A stretch of 38,413 nucleotides of DNA from Microcaldota archaeon (GCA_021813025.1 JAKAME010000004.1:1-38413); one strand, 5' to 3'. Shown: positions 1 to 9,273, counted from the stretch's first letter. A program made the numbers and translations. The notes: generated by a model not told the origin, from the letters alone.

Positions 1-121
1 TCCCACGTCTGGTCGCTTCCTGTCAAGCATTAGGCGGCTTCCTTTTCCATATTTTTCGGCCCCCCTCGACGCCATATTTATTAATTCTCGGCAGGCAGAT
101 GGCAGCGTGGGAGGTGGACCC
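1..121 (+). promoter_or_regulatory. Upstream region and promoter of the giant surface protein
   Basis: No gene is visible here. Bases 34-66 hold a GCGGCTTCC / T-run / CGGCCCCCCT element that recurs at 36505-36530, probably a terminator of an upstream plus-strand gene. A TATA-like catatttatta lies at about 73-83, roughly 25-30 nt before a plausible start of transcription. A strong Shine-Dalgarno GGAGGTG at 110-116 sits five bases before the ATG at 122, which decides that start over the upstream GTG at 107. Confidence 0.55.
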
Positions 122-3100
122 ATGAGACAGGAGAGGGTGCCGTTCGGCCTGATTCTATGGTTATCCCTCTCTTGGCTGGTTTTGAGCGGCATAGCGTCAG
201 CCCTGCCAGCCTGCCAGCCCACCAACGCCTCGTGGCCTGCCTGCAGCGCCAGCTGCGCATATCTCAACTCCAACTGGAACTGCAATGCCACTCTCTCATT
301 CGTGCAAAACGACAAGAACTGCGTCTGTGACTGCCCCTATTACGATTCTGCGATTGTGTATGAGAACACCACCTCCAGCACCACGCCCCGCATACGGGTG
401 AACTCGGTCAATGAGACCATCAACACGACCGCCATTGACTTGCTGGATGCGCAGGGCAATGTGCGTGCCAGCGGCACTCTCTCGAAAGACGGCCTGCTGA
501 CTTATACCGACCCTATAACGGGGCGAACAACACCTGTGCGCTTCCTGAGGCCCGCCCCCAACAGCGCCATCTGGGCGGAAGTGTCAATATTCATCGATGA
601 AATCACCCTCGAGGACGGCAGGCGCTACAATCTCGCGTCCTCAGACGACTGGCAGTGGAAGAACGTCTATGCGTCGGTGCTGTGGAAGAACCGCGATGGG
701 AGCGCGAGCGACGGGCAGGCGGACAGCCTGCGGGAGATTGCGCTCTACACAGATGACCTCACCAATTACATGGGCGGCGAGAACCGCATGAAAGTTGGCG
801 ACAGCATCGCGTTCCCCAAGCTGGCTTCGACCTATCGTCTGGCCTACAACGGCCTCCCGGCTGACCCGGATTATGCAAGCCTCAACATTCGCTCTGACTC
901 CGGCCGCACGCTGTCCTATGGCATTAACGGGGACTGCAACACCAAGAACGATTCCTACACGGCGAATTTCATCAAGGTTTCGTCAGGCAAGGCTGACGCG
1001 TTCGGCGGCACGTCGGCCGACGCGCTGGGCAACGACCGGGCGAGCGAGATTTATGTGGACCCCATCGGCACGGGAGACGCCATGAATCTCTCCGGCGGCC
1101 AGAACCTTTCGGCAACCACATGGTCCTCGCTCATATTCTGGAGGCCGGCCGGCTGCATGTATTACAAGTATGCCAGCCTTCCGGCCAACGGGGCCGGCAA
1201 TTTGGGCAAAGGCACACTGTTCCCCGACAAAGGGATGGTGAAGTTCGAAACGGCTGGCGGCGACTCGTCCGACCCCGGTCTGCTGGCATTCTATTTCGTC
1301 AGAAATGCCTCATCCAAATTTAATTCCACGGCCAATGGCGCCTATTCAACCAACATCCAGCCCTCCAGCGCGCCCTTTGTGATGGGCGAAATCGTGCTGC
1401 AGGAGGATGCTGGCCCCCAGGGAACCATCAGCCGCCAGCCGGTGCTCACGCGCCTGCCGGTCTATAACCTGACCGCCAGTGACTGGAGGTTCAAGCCCAG
1501 CAATATGAGCACGAGCGTGATTTACTACAATTCAATCTACCTCACTGACACGTCCGGGCCGGGCAGCCTCAATCCGGCCATTTCGTACGAGCTGCCGCTC
1601 TACACCGAGCGGGGCTCCAAAATCACGGGCGTGTCGTTGACCGACGCCTCGCTGATGATTGCCTCGCGCGTGGGCCAGCCCATGCTCACCTTCTCAGGCA
1701 GCGGCTCGCACAGTTTCAAGACGCTTATCACCGACAGCATCGACAGAACGACGCAGAACCGTCGCAACACCCTCTTTGAGGACAACTACACAGCTGACTT
1801 GAATATAGCTGACATCTCCTCCATCCTCTCGCCCCTGCGCGGAGCCTACCCCAACAACCAGATTGCCCGAAACCTCTACCGAATAGGCTCTGACCAGATT
1901 TCGGATTTCGCAGATTTCTCCACCAGAGACGAGCAGGCGTCATCGGAATTCGCCTATGTTGAGCAGCAGGGCTTCTGGGCGGGGACAAACGCCCCCGCCA
2001 GTGGCGTCTACTATGACTCCAACTCGGCCTACCGCCAAGTTGTGGCACGCCCGCAGATGATTGCGTATAACATGCGCTTTTTGGGCAATGACTACGGCAT
2101 CCCGGTTTGCACCGGAGGCCTGACAAAGTCCACCGACTGGACTTCCTGCACCTCTTATGACTACCGCACCGACTTCCACCGCCTCAAAATCAGATTCTTG
2201 GGTGAGGATTGGATAATCACCAACATGACCAAGCCGACCACGCCTATTTACAATATCGCTGGCGCGGTGAGCGGAGGGCAAGTCAAGCTGGGCAAGGAAG
2301 CCAAATATGACATACTCGGCATCGGAGAGGGTCTGGATGGCGGCACCTTGAGCATCCGGCTGATGAGCACGACCTCGGACGGGAAGGCCGTATTTGACGT
2401 GCTGGACGCAGCCGGGAACGTGATTGGCCAAGTCACGGTGGCAAGAGGACAGACTTATACGTTCACGCAGTCAAGCACTGGCAATTCCATCAAAATCCAT
2501 CTGTGGCAGGCTTCATCCAGCCCGGTTGCAGCCGCCGAATTCCGCCTCTATGGGCCATGCCCGCCCAACCAGACATACAATTTCACCACCTGCTCGTGCC
2601 AGGGCACCCAGCAGAACAAGCCGCTCAATTTCTCCTGCAGCGGCGCAATCAAGCAAAACCGCAGCTTTATCAGCGGCTATGACTACTGCGCCAACGACTG
2701 CCCTGCAAACAAGACTTGCGATGCTGCAAGCTGCACCTGCAAGCCCATCCAGCAGAACCTCACCTGCGAGCAATCAACCTATCCGGCCTGCTTTGGAACG
2801 TGCCCTAAGAACACCTGCGAGATTTCGAACGAGAGCCTGACGCTCAAAATCACGATTGGCGGCAGCGATGAGCTTTGGACCGCCAAAGTCGGGGATACTA
2901 AGACGGCAGGAGGCGTCACCCTGCGCGTCTCGAGCATAGACCAGACGGTCGGCCCATGCGTGGGCGGCGGCTGCGAGATTTCGAACGAGAGGATGACGCT
3001 CAAAATCACGATTGGCGGGAACGATGAGAGCTGGATTGCTAAAGAGGGAGACATGAAAACAACAGCGAACAATGTCACCCTGAAAATCATGAGCATAAGC

Positions 3101-5779
3101 CAGACTGTCAGCCCCTGCGCAAACCTCACCTGCACGGCGAAGGACAATGCGTGCGCGTGCACGCAGAACCTCACCTGCGAGCAGTCCAGCGCGCCGGCCT
3201 GCTTTGGAACATGCACAAATCCTGCAAAGGACTGCACCAACGTCTCAACCGCCTATACAGACTGTTCCTGCCAGTGCCCGCAGGCAACCGAATGGATTGC
3301 GGGTATAGGCGATACAAAAATAATGTCAAACGGCCTTGGGCTGCGCCTTTCAGACATATCCGTGGCAGAGGGGGAGAACAACACCCACCCGGCAATCATT
3401 GACTTTATTGGAACAGATGGAAAGGTGGCGGGGCAGGCCACGGTCCAGGTTGGGCAAACCTACACATACTATGATTCCAAGACGGGAAAGCGCATAACCA
3501 TCAAGGTGGTGAGGACCGCCGGCGGCCTTACCCTCAACGCAAAATGGGCCGATATTCTCATCTATCCCCCCTGCCCAGACGGCAAGATATTCAACGAAAC
3601 CACCTGCGAGTGCGAATGCGCCAACCAGACGCTGAAGCAGCAGTGCATACAGAGCGGCAGGCAGTGGGACGACAACAACTGCACCTGCTTTGGGCCCGAG
3701 AACTTCTCCTGCAGCGGCGCTTACGGGCCGAACCGCAGCTTTGTCAGAGGCTATGACTACTGCGCCAACGACTGTCCGGCAAACAAGACTTGCGATGCCG
3801 CAAGCTGCAAGTGCAAATGCGACCAGGCCAAGAAGGACGCGTGCAAGTATCCGGACGTGTGGAACGAGAAAAACTGCACCTGCGAAAAGACATTGTTCTG
3901 CGGGCAGGGCGGCGATGCGAATGTCTGCGAGCAGGCCTGCCCAATCCCCGCCTTCAGCTGCAAAACTAATGCCTCCAGCAGCACAGGCTGCTCCTGCGCC
4001 TGCGAGCAGAGCATGAGCTGCTCGAAGCCCAAGGTATTCCAGCCGGACATCTGTGCCTGCGACTGCCCGGGCGTGAAGACGCAGACGCTCAAAGCAGGGG
4101 AGAACATCAGCGGCACCAACTATGTCCTGCGGCTTACCTCTGTCGACACCAGCGTCTATCCCCCAACGGCCTATATCGACATCTATGACACGCAGGGCAA
4201 CTGGAAGTGGAGGTTTACGAGCGTGCCTGCCGGCCTCTATCTGCTGCCTTTCAACGGAGAGCTGCAATTCCGCGTGCTGTCCATAGAGCCGGACGGGAGC
4301 GTGACCATTGTCATCTACTCAGACTACTGCCCAGATGGAAAAGAGTATAGCGCCAGCGCGTGCGCATGCGTGTGCAAGCCAGCCGACAAGCAGGCCTGCC
4401 TTGACAAGGGCGGCAAGTGGAACGAGACAAACTGCTCGTGCTCATACAAGCCCTGCGACAGGGTATTCACCGGAGAAACCTATGTCTGCGGAGGGAACTG
4501 CCCGGCGGGCGAGATGTGCCAGGGGATATCGGGCGGGGGTTTGTATCAGGATAATACGGCCCTCCAATGCGGCTGCGTCAAGGCCTGCTCCACACCCCCA
4601 TACAAGTCCCCGCCCAGCATGGTGTCCGCCGGTACAGGCCCCGGCCCCACCATGAAGACACCGGACGGCAAATACTGCGACAATTCCTGCCCGCCGGGTT
4701 CGGTCTGCAATGCCTCGACCTGCTCGTGCGAGAAGCCTCCCGAGCCTATGAAGCTGTGCTCGAAGGGGCAGAGGTATGCGAACCTGACCTGCGGAAAGGA
4801 CGACTGCGACAAAGTGGGAGCGGACTACTATTGCGATGCCACGACCTGCGCATGCGTCAGGAAGGAAAGCTGCCAGCCGGGCGGCGCCCCCAACACCTGC
4901 ACCGGCGCCTGCACAAACCCGGACAAGAGGTGCGTGGCGACATTGTACAAGCCGTGGCTGAACGACAGCCCCACCTCTTGCGGCTGCCACTGCAGCCGCC
5001 CGCATATCCTGCGGATGATTGACTACGTCCACGTAGGGACCGGCCTCGGGTTCTTTGTCAAGAACGAATCCGGAACCCTTCAGGCATACTTCAAGTTCGA
5101 TGATTACGGCTTCAACAACCAGATTGACGTGCCGGCAGGGCAGCTGCAGGCCGGAGGCCAGTACAGCTCCTGCAACCCGTTCAGGAACTCCAGCCTGAGC
5201 GTCTGGGTGCTTGAGACAGGCACCCTGCCCGACGGAATGCCGTATGTTGTGATTGAGGCGAACGGCTGCCAGGGCAACCGCTCGTTCAACTTCCAGAACT
5301 GCTCGTGCGTCTGCCCCGACCAGAATGCCAGGGCAGAGTGCCTGGCGCTCAATGGAACGTGGAATGAGGAGAACTGCAGCTGCCAGCCAAAAACGGCGGT
5401 TGGGGCCTGCACATACATGGGAGCGGGAGTCGGGATGAATGCCAGCGTGGCCGTGGCCAAGGCTACGGACGTGTGCAAGGCTCCGCTCATCCCGCCCGTG
5501 GTAGTGGTGGGGGTGCAGTTGTTCGGCGGATTCTGGATAGAGCCTGCCTGCGACCCGCAGTTCTACAGCGGCTGCGATACGGCCACCAACCGCTGCGTTC
5601 TCAATGCCGACTTGGCCCGCATGCAGAGCGCCGCCTTAAGCGCGGTGGCGTGCGGCGGCAGCTGCCCCGCAGGCCTGTCATGCACGCTGGTGAACAGCAC
5701 AAGATGCTCCTGCGCTCCGCCTGTTTCGGCCGTGGCGGTGACGGCACCAGTCAAGGCCATACGCTACTGGTACGATTGA
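122..5779 (+). CDS. Giant secreted Cys-rich, repeat-containing surface protein
   Basis: A 1,885-residue exported protein starting at ATG 122 because GGAGGTG precedes it. Residues 1-28 form a signal peptide (Arg-rich start, hydrophobic LILWLSLSWLVL, Ala-rich cleavage region). The first ~750 residues are Cys-poor, beta-rich and S-layer-like in texture (for example YRLAYNGL). The rest alternates Cys-rich modules (CPxNxTCxxxxCxC) with a recurring beta module of about 70-90 residues containing DxxGN/K, GQTYT and Trp-Ala signatures. NxT/S glycosylation sequons are very frequent. There is no C-terminal membrane helix, so anchoring must be by partners, disulfides or assembly. Internal duplications are visible at DNA level. 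It is followed at 9 bp by a pilin-like gene. Probable role: S-layer component or large adhesin. The family is not recognised. Confidence 0.85.
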   Translation: MRQERVPFGLILWLSLSWLVLSGIASALPACQPTNASWPACSASCAYLNSNWNCNATLSFVQNDKNCVCDCPYYDSAIVYENTTSSTTPRIRVNSVNETINTTAIDLLDAQGNVRASGTLSKDGLLTYTDPITGRTTPVRFLRPAPNSAIWAEVSIFIDEITLEDGRRYNLASSDDWQWKNVYASVLWKNRDGSASDGQADSLREIALYTDDLTNYMGGENRMKVGDSIAFPKLASTYRLAYNGLPADPDYASLNIRSDSGRTLSYGINGDCNTKNDSYTANFIKVSSGKADAFGGTSADALGNDRASEIYVDPIGTGDAMNLSGGQNLSATTWSSLIFWRPAGCMYYKYASLPANGAGNLGKGTLFPDKGMVKFETAGGDSSDPGLLAFYFVRNASSKFNSTANGAYSTNIQPSSAPFVMGEIVLQEDAGPQGTISRQPVLTRLPVYNLTASDWRFKPSNMSTSVIYYNSIYLTDTSGPGSLNPAISYELPLYTERGSKITGVSLTDASLMIASRVGQPMLTFSGSGSHSFKTLITDSIDRTTQNRRNTLFEDNYTADLNIADISSILSPLRGAYPNNQIARNLYRIGSDQISDFADFSTRDEQASSEFAYVEQQGFWAGTNAPASGVYYDSNSAYRQVVARPQMIAYNMRFLGNDYGIPVCTGGLTKSTDWTSCTSYDYRTDFHRLKIRFLGEDWIITNMTKPTTPIYNIAGAVSGGQVKLGKEAKYDILGIGEGLDGGTLSIRLMSTTSDGKAVFDVLDAAGNVIGQVTVARGQTYTFTQSSTGNSIKIHLWQASSSPVAAAEFRLYGPCPPNQTYNFTTCSCQGTQQNKPLNFSCSGAIKQNRSFISGYDYCANDCPANKTCDAASCTCKPIQQNLTCEQSTYPACFGTCPKNTCEISNESLTLKITIGGSDELWTAKVGDTKTAGGVTLRVSSIDQTVGPCVGGGCEISNERMTLKITIGGNDESWIAKEGDMKTTANNVTLKIMSISQTVSPCANLTCTAKDNACACTQNLTCEQSSAPACFGTCTNPAKDCTNVSTAYTDCSCQCPQATEWIAGIGDTKIMSNGLGLRLSDISVAEGENNTHPAIIDFIGTDGKVAGQATVQVGQTYTYYDSKTGKRITIKVVRTAGGLTLNAKWADILIYPPCPDGKIFNETTCECECANQTLKQQCIQSGRQWDDNNCTCFGPENFSCSGAYGPNRSFVRGYDYCANDCPANKTCDAASCKCKCDQAKKDACKYPDVWNEKNCTCEKTLFCGQGGDANVCEQACPIPAFSCKTNASSSTGCSCACEQSMSCSKPKVFQPDICACDCPGVKTQTLKAGENISGTNYVLRLTSVDTSVYPPTAYIDIYDTQGNWKWRFTSVPAGLYLLPFNGELQFRVLSIEPDGSVTIVIYSDYCPDGKEYSASACACVCKPADKQACLDKGGKWNETNCSCSYKPCDRVFTGETYVCGGNCPAGEMCQGISGGGLYQDNTALQCGCVKACSTPPYKSPPSMVSAGTGPGPTMKTPDGKYCDNSCPPGSVCNASTCSCEKPPEPMKLCSKGQRYANLTCGKDDCDKVGADYYCDATTCACVRKESCQPGGAPNTCTGACTNPDKRCVATLYKPWLNDSPTSCGCHCSRPHILRMIDYVHVGTGLGFFVKNESGTLQAYFKFDDYGFNNQIDVPAGQLQAGGQYSSCNPFRNSSLSVWVLETGTLPDGMPYVVIEANGCQGNRSFNFQNCSCVCPDQNARAECLALNGTWNEENCSCQPKTAVGACTYMGAGVGMNASVAVAKATDVCKAPLIPPVVVVGVQLFGGFWIEPACDPQFYSGCDTATNRCVLNADLARMQSAALSAVACGGSCPAGLSCTLVNSTRCSCAPPVSAVAVTAPVKAIRYWYD
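2627..2740 (+). repeat. Cys-rich module, copy 1 (copy 2 at 3701-3814)
   Basis: This stretch encodes NFSCSGA...NRSF..GYDYCANDCPANKTCDAASC and is matched closely, including synonymous positions, by 3701-3814 about 1.07 kb downstream. Six or seven Cys at fixed spacing suggest a small disulfide-stabilised domain. The DNA-level likeness points to duplication or gene conversion inside the gene. Confidence 0.8.
2816..3118 (+). repeat. Tandem duplication of a ~145 bp module in the giant surface gene
   Basis: Two adjacent copies, 2816-2959 (48 codons) and 2972-3118 (49 codons), both begin CEISNE and contain LTLKITIGG or MTLKITIGG. The first ~55 bases are almost identical while the second halves have diverged. 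This is a fairly recent in-frame duplication with later uneven change. Confidence 0.85.
3701..3814 (+). repeat. Cys-rich module, copy 2
   Basis: Second copy of the module at 2627-2740. The longest shared blocks cover GYDYCANDCPANKTCDAASC. Both copies are followed by a Cys-rich linker. Confidence 0.8.
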
Positions 5780-5788
5780 GGTGATGGG

Positions 5789-6385
5789 ATGAACGGCACG
5801 CGGCAGGGGCAGTCGGCGATGGAATACCTCATGACCTATGGATGGGCAATCCTGATAATCATCCTGATGCTGGCCATCTTCATCAACCTCAACATAGGCC
5901 GCGTTCCGGAGGGCTGCGCTTTCGATGACAACGCGTTCACCTGCCAGGGCGAGCGCCTCTTGTCCGAGGACATCGGCAGCCGGAACAGCAACCAGCCCGG
6001 ACTCTCCAACCTACTATATGCGGACATTGCGAACGCCCGGCCCAGAGCAGTGCGCATCGTGGGCATGGCCTGCACCAGCTCTCACGCGCCGAGCATGGCA
6101 GGTGACGGGAACTTCCAGGACCGGCTCTTCCGGGTGCCTGAAGGGGGGGCTGACCAGCCGCTGGTGCTAATCCACCAGGGGTCGTTCAACACCGGCATGG
6201 TGCCCCAAAACCGCTTCCGCCTCCAGTGCTTCGACGTGGACGCGGCCGGGGACGTGCGATCGGTCTTCCTGCAGCCAGGCAGCGTGTTCGTGGGCCAGAT
6301 TTATGTCCTCTACAAGGGAGCGAATGAGCCGGCCTACGTGCCGGCCAAACTGGTGCGCGGGCGCATAGTGACCACGGTGCAGTAA
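5789..6385 (+). CDS. Pilin-like protein with class III signal peptide
   Basis: A 198-residue protein. Residues 1-36 read MNGTRQGQSAMEYLMTYGWA followed by a long aliphatic helix. This is the archaeal class III (prepilin peptidase-type) pattern of short charged leader, G-Q-x-A-M-E-Y-L and hydrophobic stem. By family knowledge the leader is cut just before the QxxxEYL segment and the helix packs in a pilus core, or the protein stays in the membrane. The remaining ~160 residues are an extracellular, probably beta-rich head with a few Cys. GAGGTGATGGG before the ATG acts as ribosome binding site. Located 9 bp after the giant surface gene and 1 bp before nadM, so probably co-transcribed with them. 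A second copy of the family is at 35907-36473. Confidence 0.8.
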   Translation: MNGTRQGQSAMEYLMTYGWAILIIILMLAIFINLNIGRVPEGCAFDDNAFTCQGERLLSEDIGSRNSNQPGLSNLLYADIANARPRAVRIVGMACTSSHAPSMAGDGNFQDRLFRVPEGGADQPLVLIHQGSFNTGMVPQNRFRLQCFDVDAAGDVRSVFLQPGSVFVGQIYVLYKGANEPAYVPAKLVRGRIVTTVQ

Positions 6386-6386
6386 G

Positions 6387-6923
6387 ATGCCCCGAACCGC
6401 AAGAAATGCCCGAAAAATCGCCCTATTTATTGGGCGGTTCCAGCCTTTCCACAAAGGGCATGAGAAAATCATCAACTATCTCCTCCGTCGCTACTCCCGC
6501 ATCATAATTGCCATCGGCTCGTCGCAGGAGAAGCGGACAAAAGAGAATCCGTTCTCGGCAGTTGAGAGAATGGCGATGGCGGCCCGCGTTGTGCGCGCGC
6601 ACAATGGATGGAAAAAAAGGATTTCTTTCGCATTTTTGGCGGATTATCCCTCCAACGAGGATTGGGCGCGCGCAGTCGGGGCGCGATTCGCGCCGAAGTC
6701 TTTCGCGATAGCTTCGGCAAATCCGCTTGTGAGAAGATTGTTGCGCAAAGCCGCCTACACCCTCGACCCGTCGCCGCTGTTCAGGAGGGCGGAATGGGAG
6801 GGAAAGAAAATAAGGGCAGAAACGCGAAATGGAAAAAACGCATCAATAATTCCTGTCCCGCTCGCGCTGAAAAGCTGGATGGAAAGAGAAGGGAGGCGAA
6901 TAATGCTCAAGACTCGATTTTGA
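6387..6923 (+). CDS. nadM: Nicotinamide-nucleotide adenylyltransferase (archaeal NadM type)
   Basis: 178 residues. Makes NAD from NMN and ATP (or the nicotinic acid form), the last step of NAD synthesis, in the cytoplasm. The nucleotidyltransferase signature GRFQPFHKGH is at residues 16-25, followed by IGSSQEKRTKENPFSAVERM, typical of archaeal NadM. The C-terminal IRAETRNG...PVPLALKSW stretch corresponds to the usual ISGTEIRRRI...VP region but is degenerate. Length is normal for the family (about 170-185). It starts 1 bp after the pilin-like gene, and its last 17 bp overlap the convergent FKBP gene. The functional link to the surface genes is unclear. Confidence 0.9.
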   Translation: MPRTARNARKIALFIGRFQPFHKGHEKIINYLLRRYSRIIIAIGSSQEKRTKENPFSAVERMAMAARVVRAHNGWKKRISFAFLADYPSNEDWARAVGARFAPKSFAIASANPLVRRLLRKAAYTLDPSPLFRRAEWEGKKIRAETRNGKNASIIPVPLALKSWMEREGRRIMLKTRF

Positions 6924-7551
6924 CGTCAGCCCACGCGCCCACTGAGGCGCCCAGCTGGGCTGCCAAGCCCCGCGCGCGGCCTGCCTCAAGAAGCTTGGGT
7001 ATCCATATGACGGCCTTGTCGGCTGCGCGCTCGATGCGCAGTGAGGTGTGATACTCGTCGCCCAGCGCCTTCGCCTTAGCCTCGGGCTCGGCAACCACCT
7101 CGAGCAGGTTGACGTGGTAGGTGAGGTCGAAGCCGGCGAGGGGGTGGTTGAAGTCAAGCACCACGCGCCCTGATGAGACGGATTTCACGCGCGCCTGCAC
7201 GCCGTCTATGTTGAGCAGCATGCCCTGCTTGGGCCGCACGCCAGTGCGCTCCAGCTCCTTCCCGCTCATCACCCGCACCAAATCCGGGAGGCGCTCGCCG
7301 AAGGCGAGGGCGGCAGGCACGTGGATTTGGGCGGACTGGCCGGCCTCCATCTTGGAGATGCCCTCGTCGAGGCCGGGAATCATGAAGCCGCGGCCCAGCA
7401 GGGCGAGGCGCGGGCCGTAGAGCATCTGCTGCGAGTAGATGCCGGCCGAGCGCGCCACGCGCTCGTCCGTGCTCTCGAAGATGGACTTGTCGGTGTCGAG
7501 GACCCCGACGAAGGTGATGCGAACCAAGTCGCCTGCCTGTGGCTTGACCAT
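6907..7551 (-). CDS. FKBP-type peptidyl-prolyl cis-trans isomerase (SlyD-like)
   Basis: 214 residues from ATG 7551. The longer track ORF starts 50 codons upstream but its extra part is not protein-like, and a TATA-like cttttaaaaa sits at about 7577-7587. Residues 1-95 have FKBP signatures (GDLVRITFVGVL, GRGFMIPGLDEGI, PAALAFGER), followed by an insert-in-flap chaperone region and the SlyD motif DFNHPLAG. The last ~55 residues form a charged C-terminal extension (YHTSLRIERAADKAVIWIPK) seen in archaeal long FKBPs. Catalyses proline isomerisation and assists folding, probably in the cytoplasm since no signal peptide is seen. Convergent with nadM with overlapping 3' ends. Confidence 0.9.
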   Translation of the reverse strand: MVKPQAGDLVRITFVGVLDTDKSIFESTDERVARSAGIYSQQMLYGPRLALLGRGFMIPGLDEGISKMEAGQSAQIHVPAALAFGERLPDLVRVMSGKELERTGVRPKQGMLLNIDGVQARVKSVSSGRVVLDFNHPLAGFDLTYHVNLLEVVAEPEAKAKALGDEYHTSLRIERAADKAVIWIPKLLEAGRARGLAAQLGASVGAWADVKIES

Positions 7552-7672
7552 AGTGAATCCACCATACCTCGATGCGGGATTTTTTAAAAGTTCGTGAAGA
7601 AAGAGGGGGAGATACGCCGAATCTGGGGGCTGCGTGAGCCTGCGGATTCCGCTAGTTATAGGAGGGCCGGAC

Positions 7673-8923
7673 ATGTTCGACAACATCAAAAATGAGGACA
7701 AGAAGCGCTACTTCGCCATCGGCATCATCGCGCTCTTCATGCTCTCCACCATCGCAATCTACATCTCCTCCTCCACCCGCGCGGGCGGCAGCACTTCGGC
7801 GCCGGCCAAACCGACGGCAGTCAACGAGACCTACAGCTTCAGCGGGCGCGGGCAGGCCAACGCCACCCTCACCTCGTGGGACCCGGCGCTCTTCGTGCGC
7901 GGGCCCGATTCCGGCCTTGGCCCCATGCTGCAGGAGCTGCGGCAGCAGGGCGTCGTCGTCAACGACGTGCCGCAGGCGGGCGGGCACATCCTGACGCTGG
8001 CCAGCTCCGAGCTGGTCTACAACACCAGCCGCCTTCTGGGCGGCCTCAACGTCACGGTGCTGGGCAGCGGGACAATCAGCATACCGCAGGCATACGTGCA
8101 GGGCGCGGGCGCGAGCCGGCTGGTGTCGGGCGGCACATACCCCTACCAGGACACGCCCGACTTCGAGCAGGGCGAAGTGTTCCCGGTCGCCTTCGACGCC
8201 TACGTTGAGGGGCAGGGCATGCCCTACACCCCGCAGAACATCATCGTCCTGCCGGGCGCGCCGGCCGACGCCGAGGTGAAGCCGCTCGCGGTTTCAATCA
8301 GCTCCACCTATCTGGACGCCACCCTGCCATGGGCGCAGCGGAACCTGGACCTTGGCCAGTTCCAGAGCGACCTCATCGGCGGGGACAAGGTGCGCGCCAA
8401 GCTGCGCTCGGTGGTGCTGTTCAGGACCCTTCTCACCGAGCGGCAGATAGCGCAGGTCAAGTCCATGGCCTTCAACTGGTCCACCGGCGACGTGGAGGAG
8501 GGCCTGATGGGCGTGAAGCCGGAATTCGGCGACCAGCGGCAGGTGGAGGGAGATTTGCTGGGCCTGGGCATCGAGCCGGTCTTCCCGGTCTCGGACGTAT
8601 GGGTCTACCCGTGGGCCGGCAACCGCAGCCTGGAGAAGCAGCTGGAGGACACCCAGAGCATATGGAACCAGAGTTATCCGAACCTGACTGCGCGGTTCGA
8701 GCCCGCGTACGTGCTGTCGGTGACCCTGCCCGGGCAAATCATGGGCAGCGACGGGCAGGCCTACCGCCTTATGCAGAAAACCTACAACGTCAGCTCTACC
8801 TACCCGCCCCTGGAGAACGGGACTTTGAAAATCAGCTTCCAGCCGCGCGGGCGGCAGGTGGACAGGCTCACCAGCGCGTTCTACTCGCCGCCCGGAGTAA
8901 TCGAGCCGCTGCAGGCCGGCTAG
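7673..8923 (+). CDS. Membrane-anchored hypothetical protein
   Basis: 416 residues from ATG 7673, chosen because GGAGGGCC precedes it by a few bases; the track start 13 codons upstream lacks a site. Residues 1-12 are charged, ~13-34 form one membrane helix (FAIGIIALFMLSTIAIYI), then a Ser/Thr/Ala-rich linker leads to a large mixed alpha/beta domain predicted outside the cell. Several NxT/S sequons (for example NETYS, NATLT, NVTV) support an extracellular location. No family recognised. An LSm gene follows 72 bp later with its own TATA-like tttttaagc. Confidence 0.7.
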   Translation: MFDNIKNEDKKRYFAIGIIALFMLSTIAIYISSSTRAGGSTSAPAKPTAVNETYSFSGRGQANATLTSWDPALFVRGPDSGLGPMLQELRQQGVVVNDVPQAGGHILTLASSELVYNTSRLLGGLNVTVLGSGTISIPQAYVQGAGASRLVSGGTYPYQDTPDFEQGEVFPVAFDAYVEGQGMPYTPQNIIVLPGAPADAEVKPLAVSISSTYLDATLPWAQRNLDLGQFQSDLIGGDKVRAKLRSVVLFRTLLTERQIAQVKSMAFNWSTGDVEEGLMGVKPEFGDQRQVEGDLLGLGIEPVFPVSDVWVYPWAGNRSLEKQLEDTQSIWNQSYPNLTARFEPAYVLSVTLPGQIMGSDGQAYRLMQKTYNVSSTYPPLENGTLKISFQPRGRQVDRLTSAFYSPPGVIEPLQAG

Positions 8924-8995
8924 ATTGGGGTGCGTTTTTAAGCTTTGGGCCGCCCAAGCAGACGTGCGTTTGAATTTTTTTATGAGGTGTTTTTG

Positions 8996-9220
8996 ATGGG
9001 AGAGAAGCGTCCATTCGACATACTGAACTCGTCGCTGAACAACACCGTTGTGGTGGGGCTCAAGGGAGGCAACGAGATGCGCGGGCTCATGGTCAGCTAT
9101 GACGTTCACATGAACATCGTGCTTGAGAAGGCCGAGCAGCTGAAAGACGGCGAGGTGAAGCGCGGAATCGGAACGGTGCTTCTGCGCGGAGATTCGGTCG
9201 TGTATATTTCGCCTTCGTAG
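8996..9220 (+). CDS. LSm / Sm-like archaeal RNA-binding protein
   Basis: 74 residues from ATG 8996 with GAGGTG at 8984-8989; the upstream 17 codons of the track ORF are not conserved-looking. The Sm1 motif is seen as NNTVVVGLKGGNEMRGLMVSYD followed by HMNIVLEKA, and Sm2 as RGIGTVLLRGDSVVYISP. By family knowledge these small proteins assemble into heptameric rings that bind U-rich RNA and take part in RNA processing and turnover. Normal length (about 70-80). TATA-like cgtttttaagc lies at about 8933-8943. Lies just before tRNA-Ala. Confidence 0.95.
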   Translation: MGEKRPFDILNSSLNNTVVVGLKGGNEMRGLMVSYDVHMNIVLEKAEQLKDGEVKRGIGTVLLRGDSVVYISPS

Positions 9221-9273
9221 AGTGCGGGGATTTATTTGCTTCATTTTTCTTTTCTTTTATTTTCTGTCTTTTA

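Noticed and set aside
3350-4267. 305-codon minus-strand ORF inside the surface protein gene
   Set aside because: Shadow of a GC-rich Cys-rich reading frame; no ribosome site or recognisable domain.
8294-9244. 316-codon minus-strand ORF over the membrane-anchored unknown and LSm
   Set aside because: Antisense of two convincing plus-strand genes; no motif.
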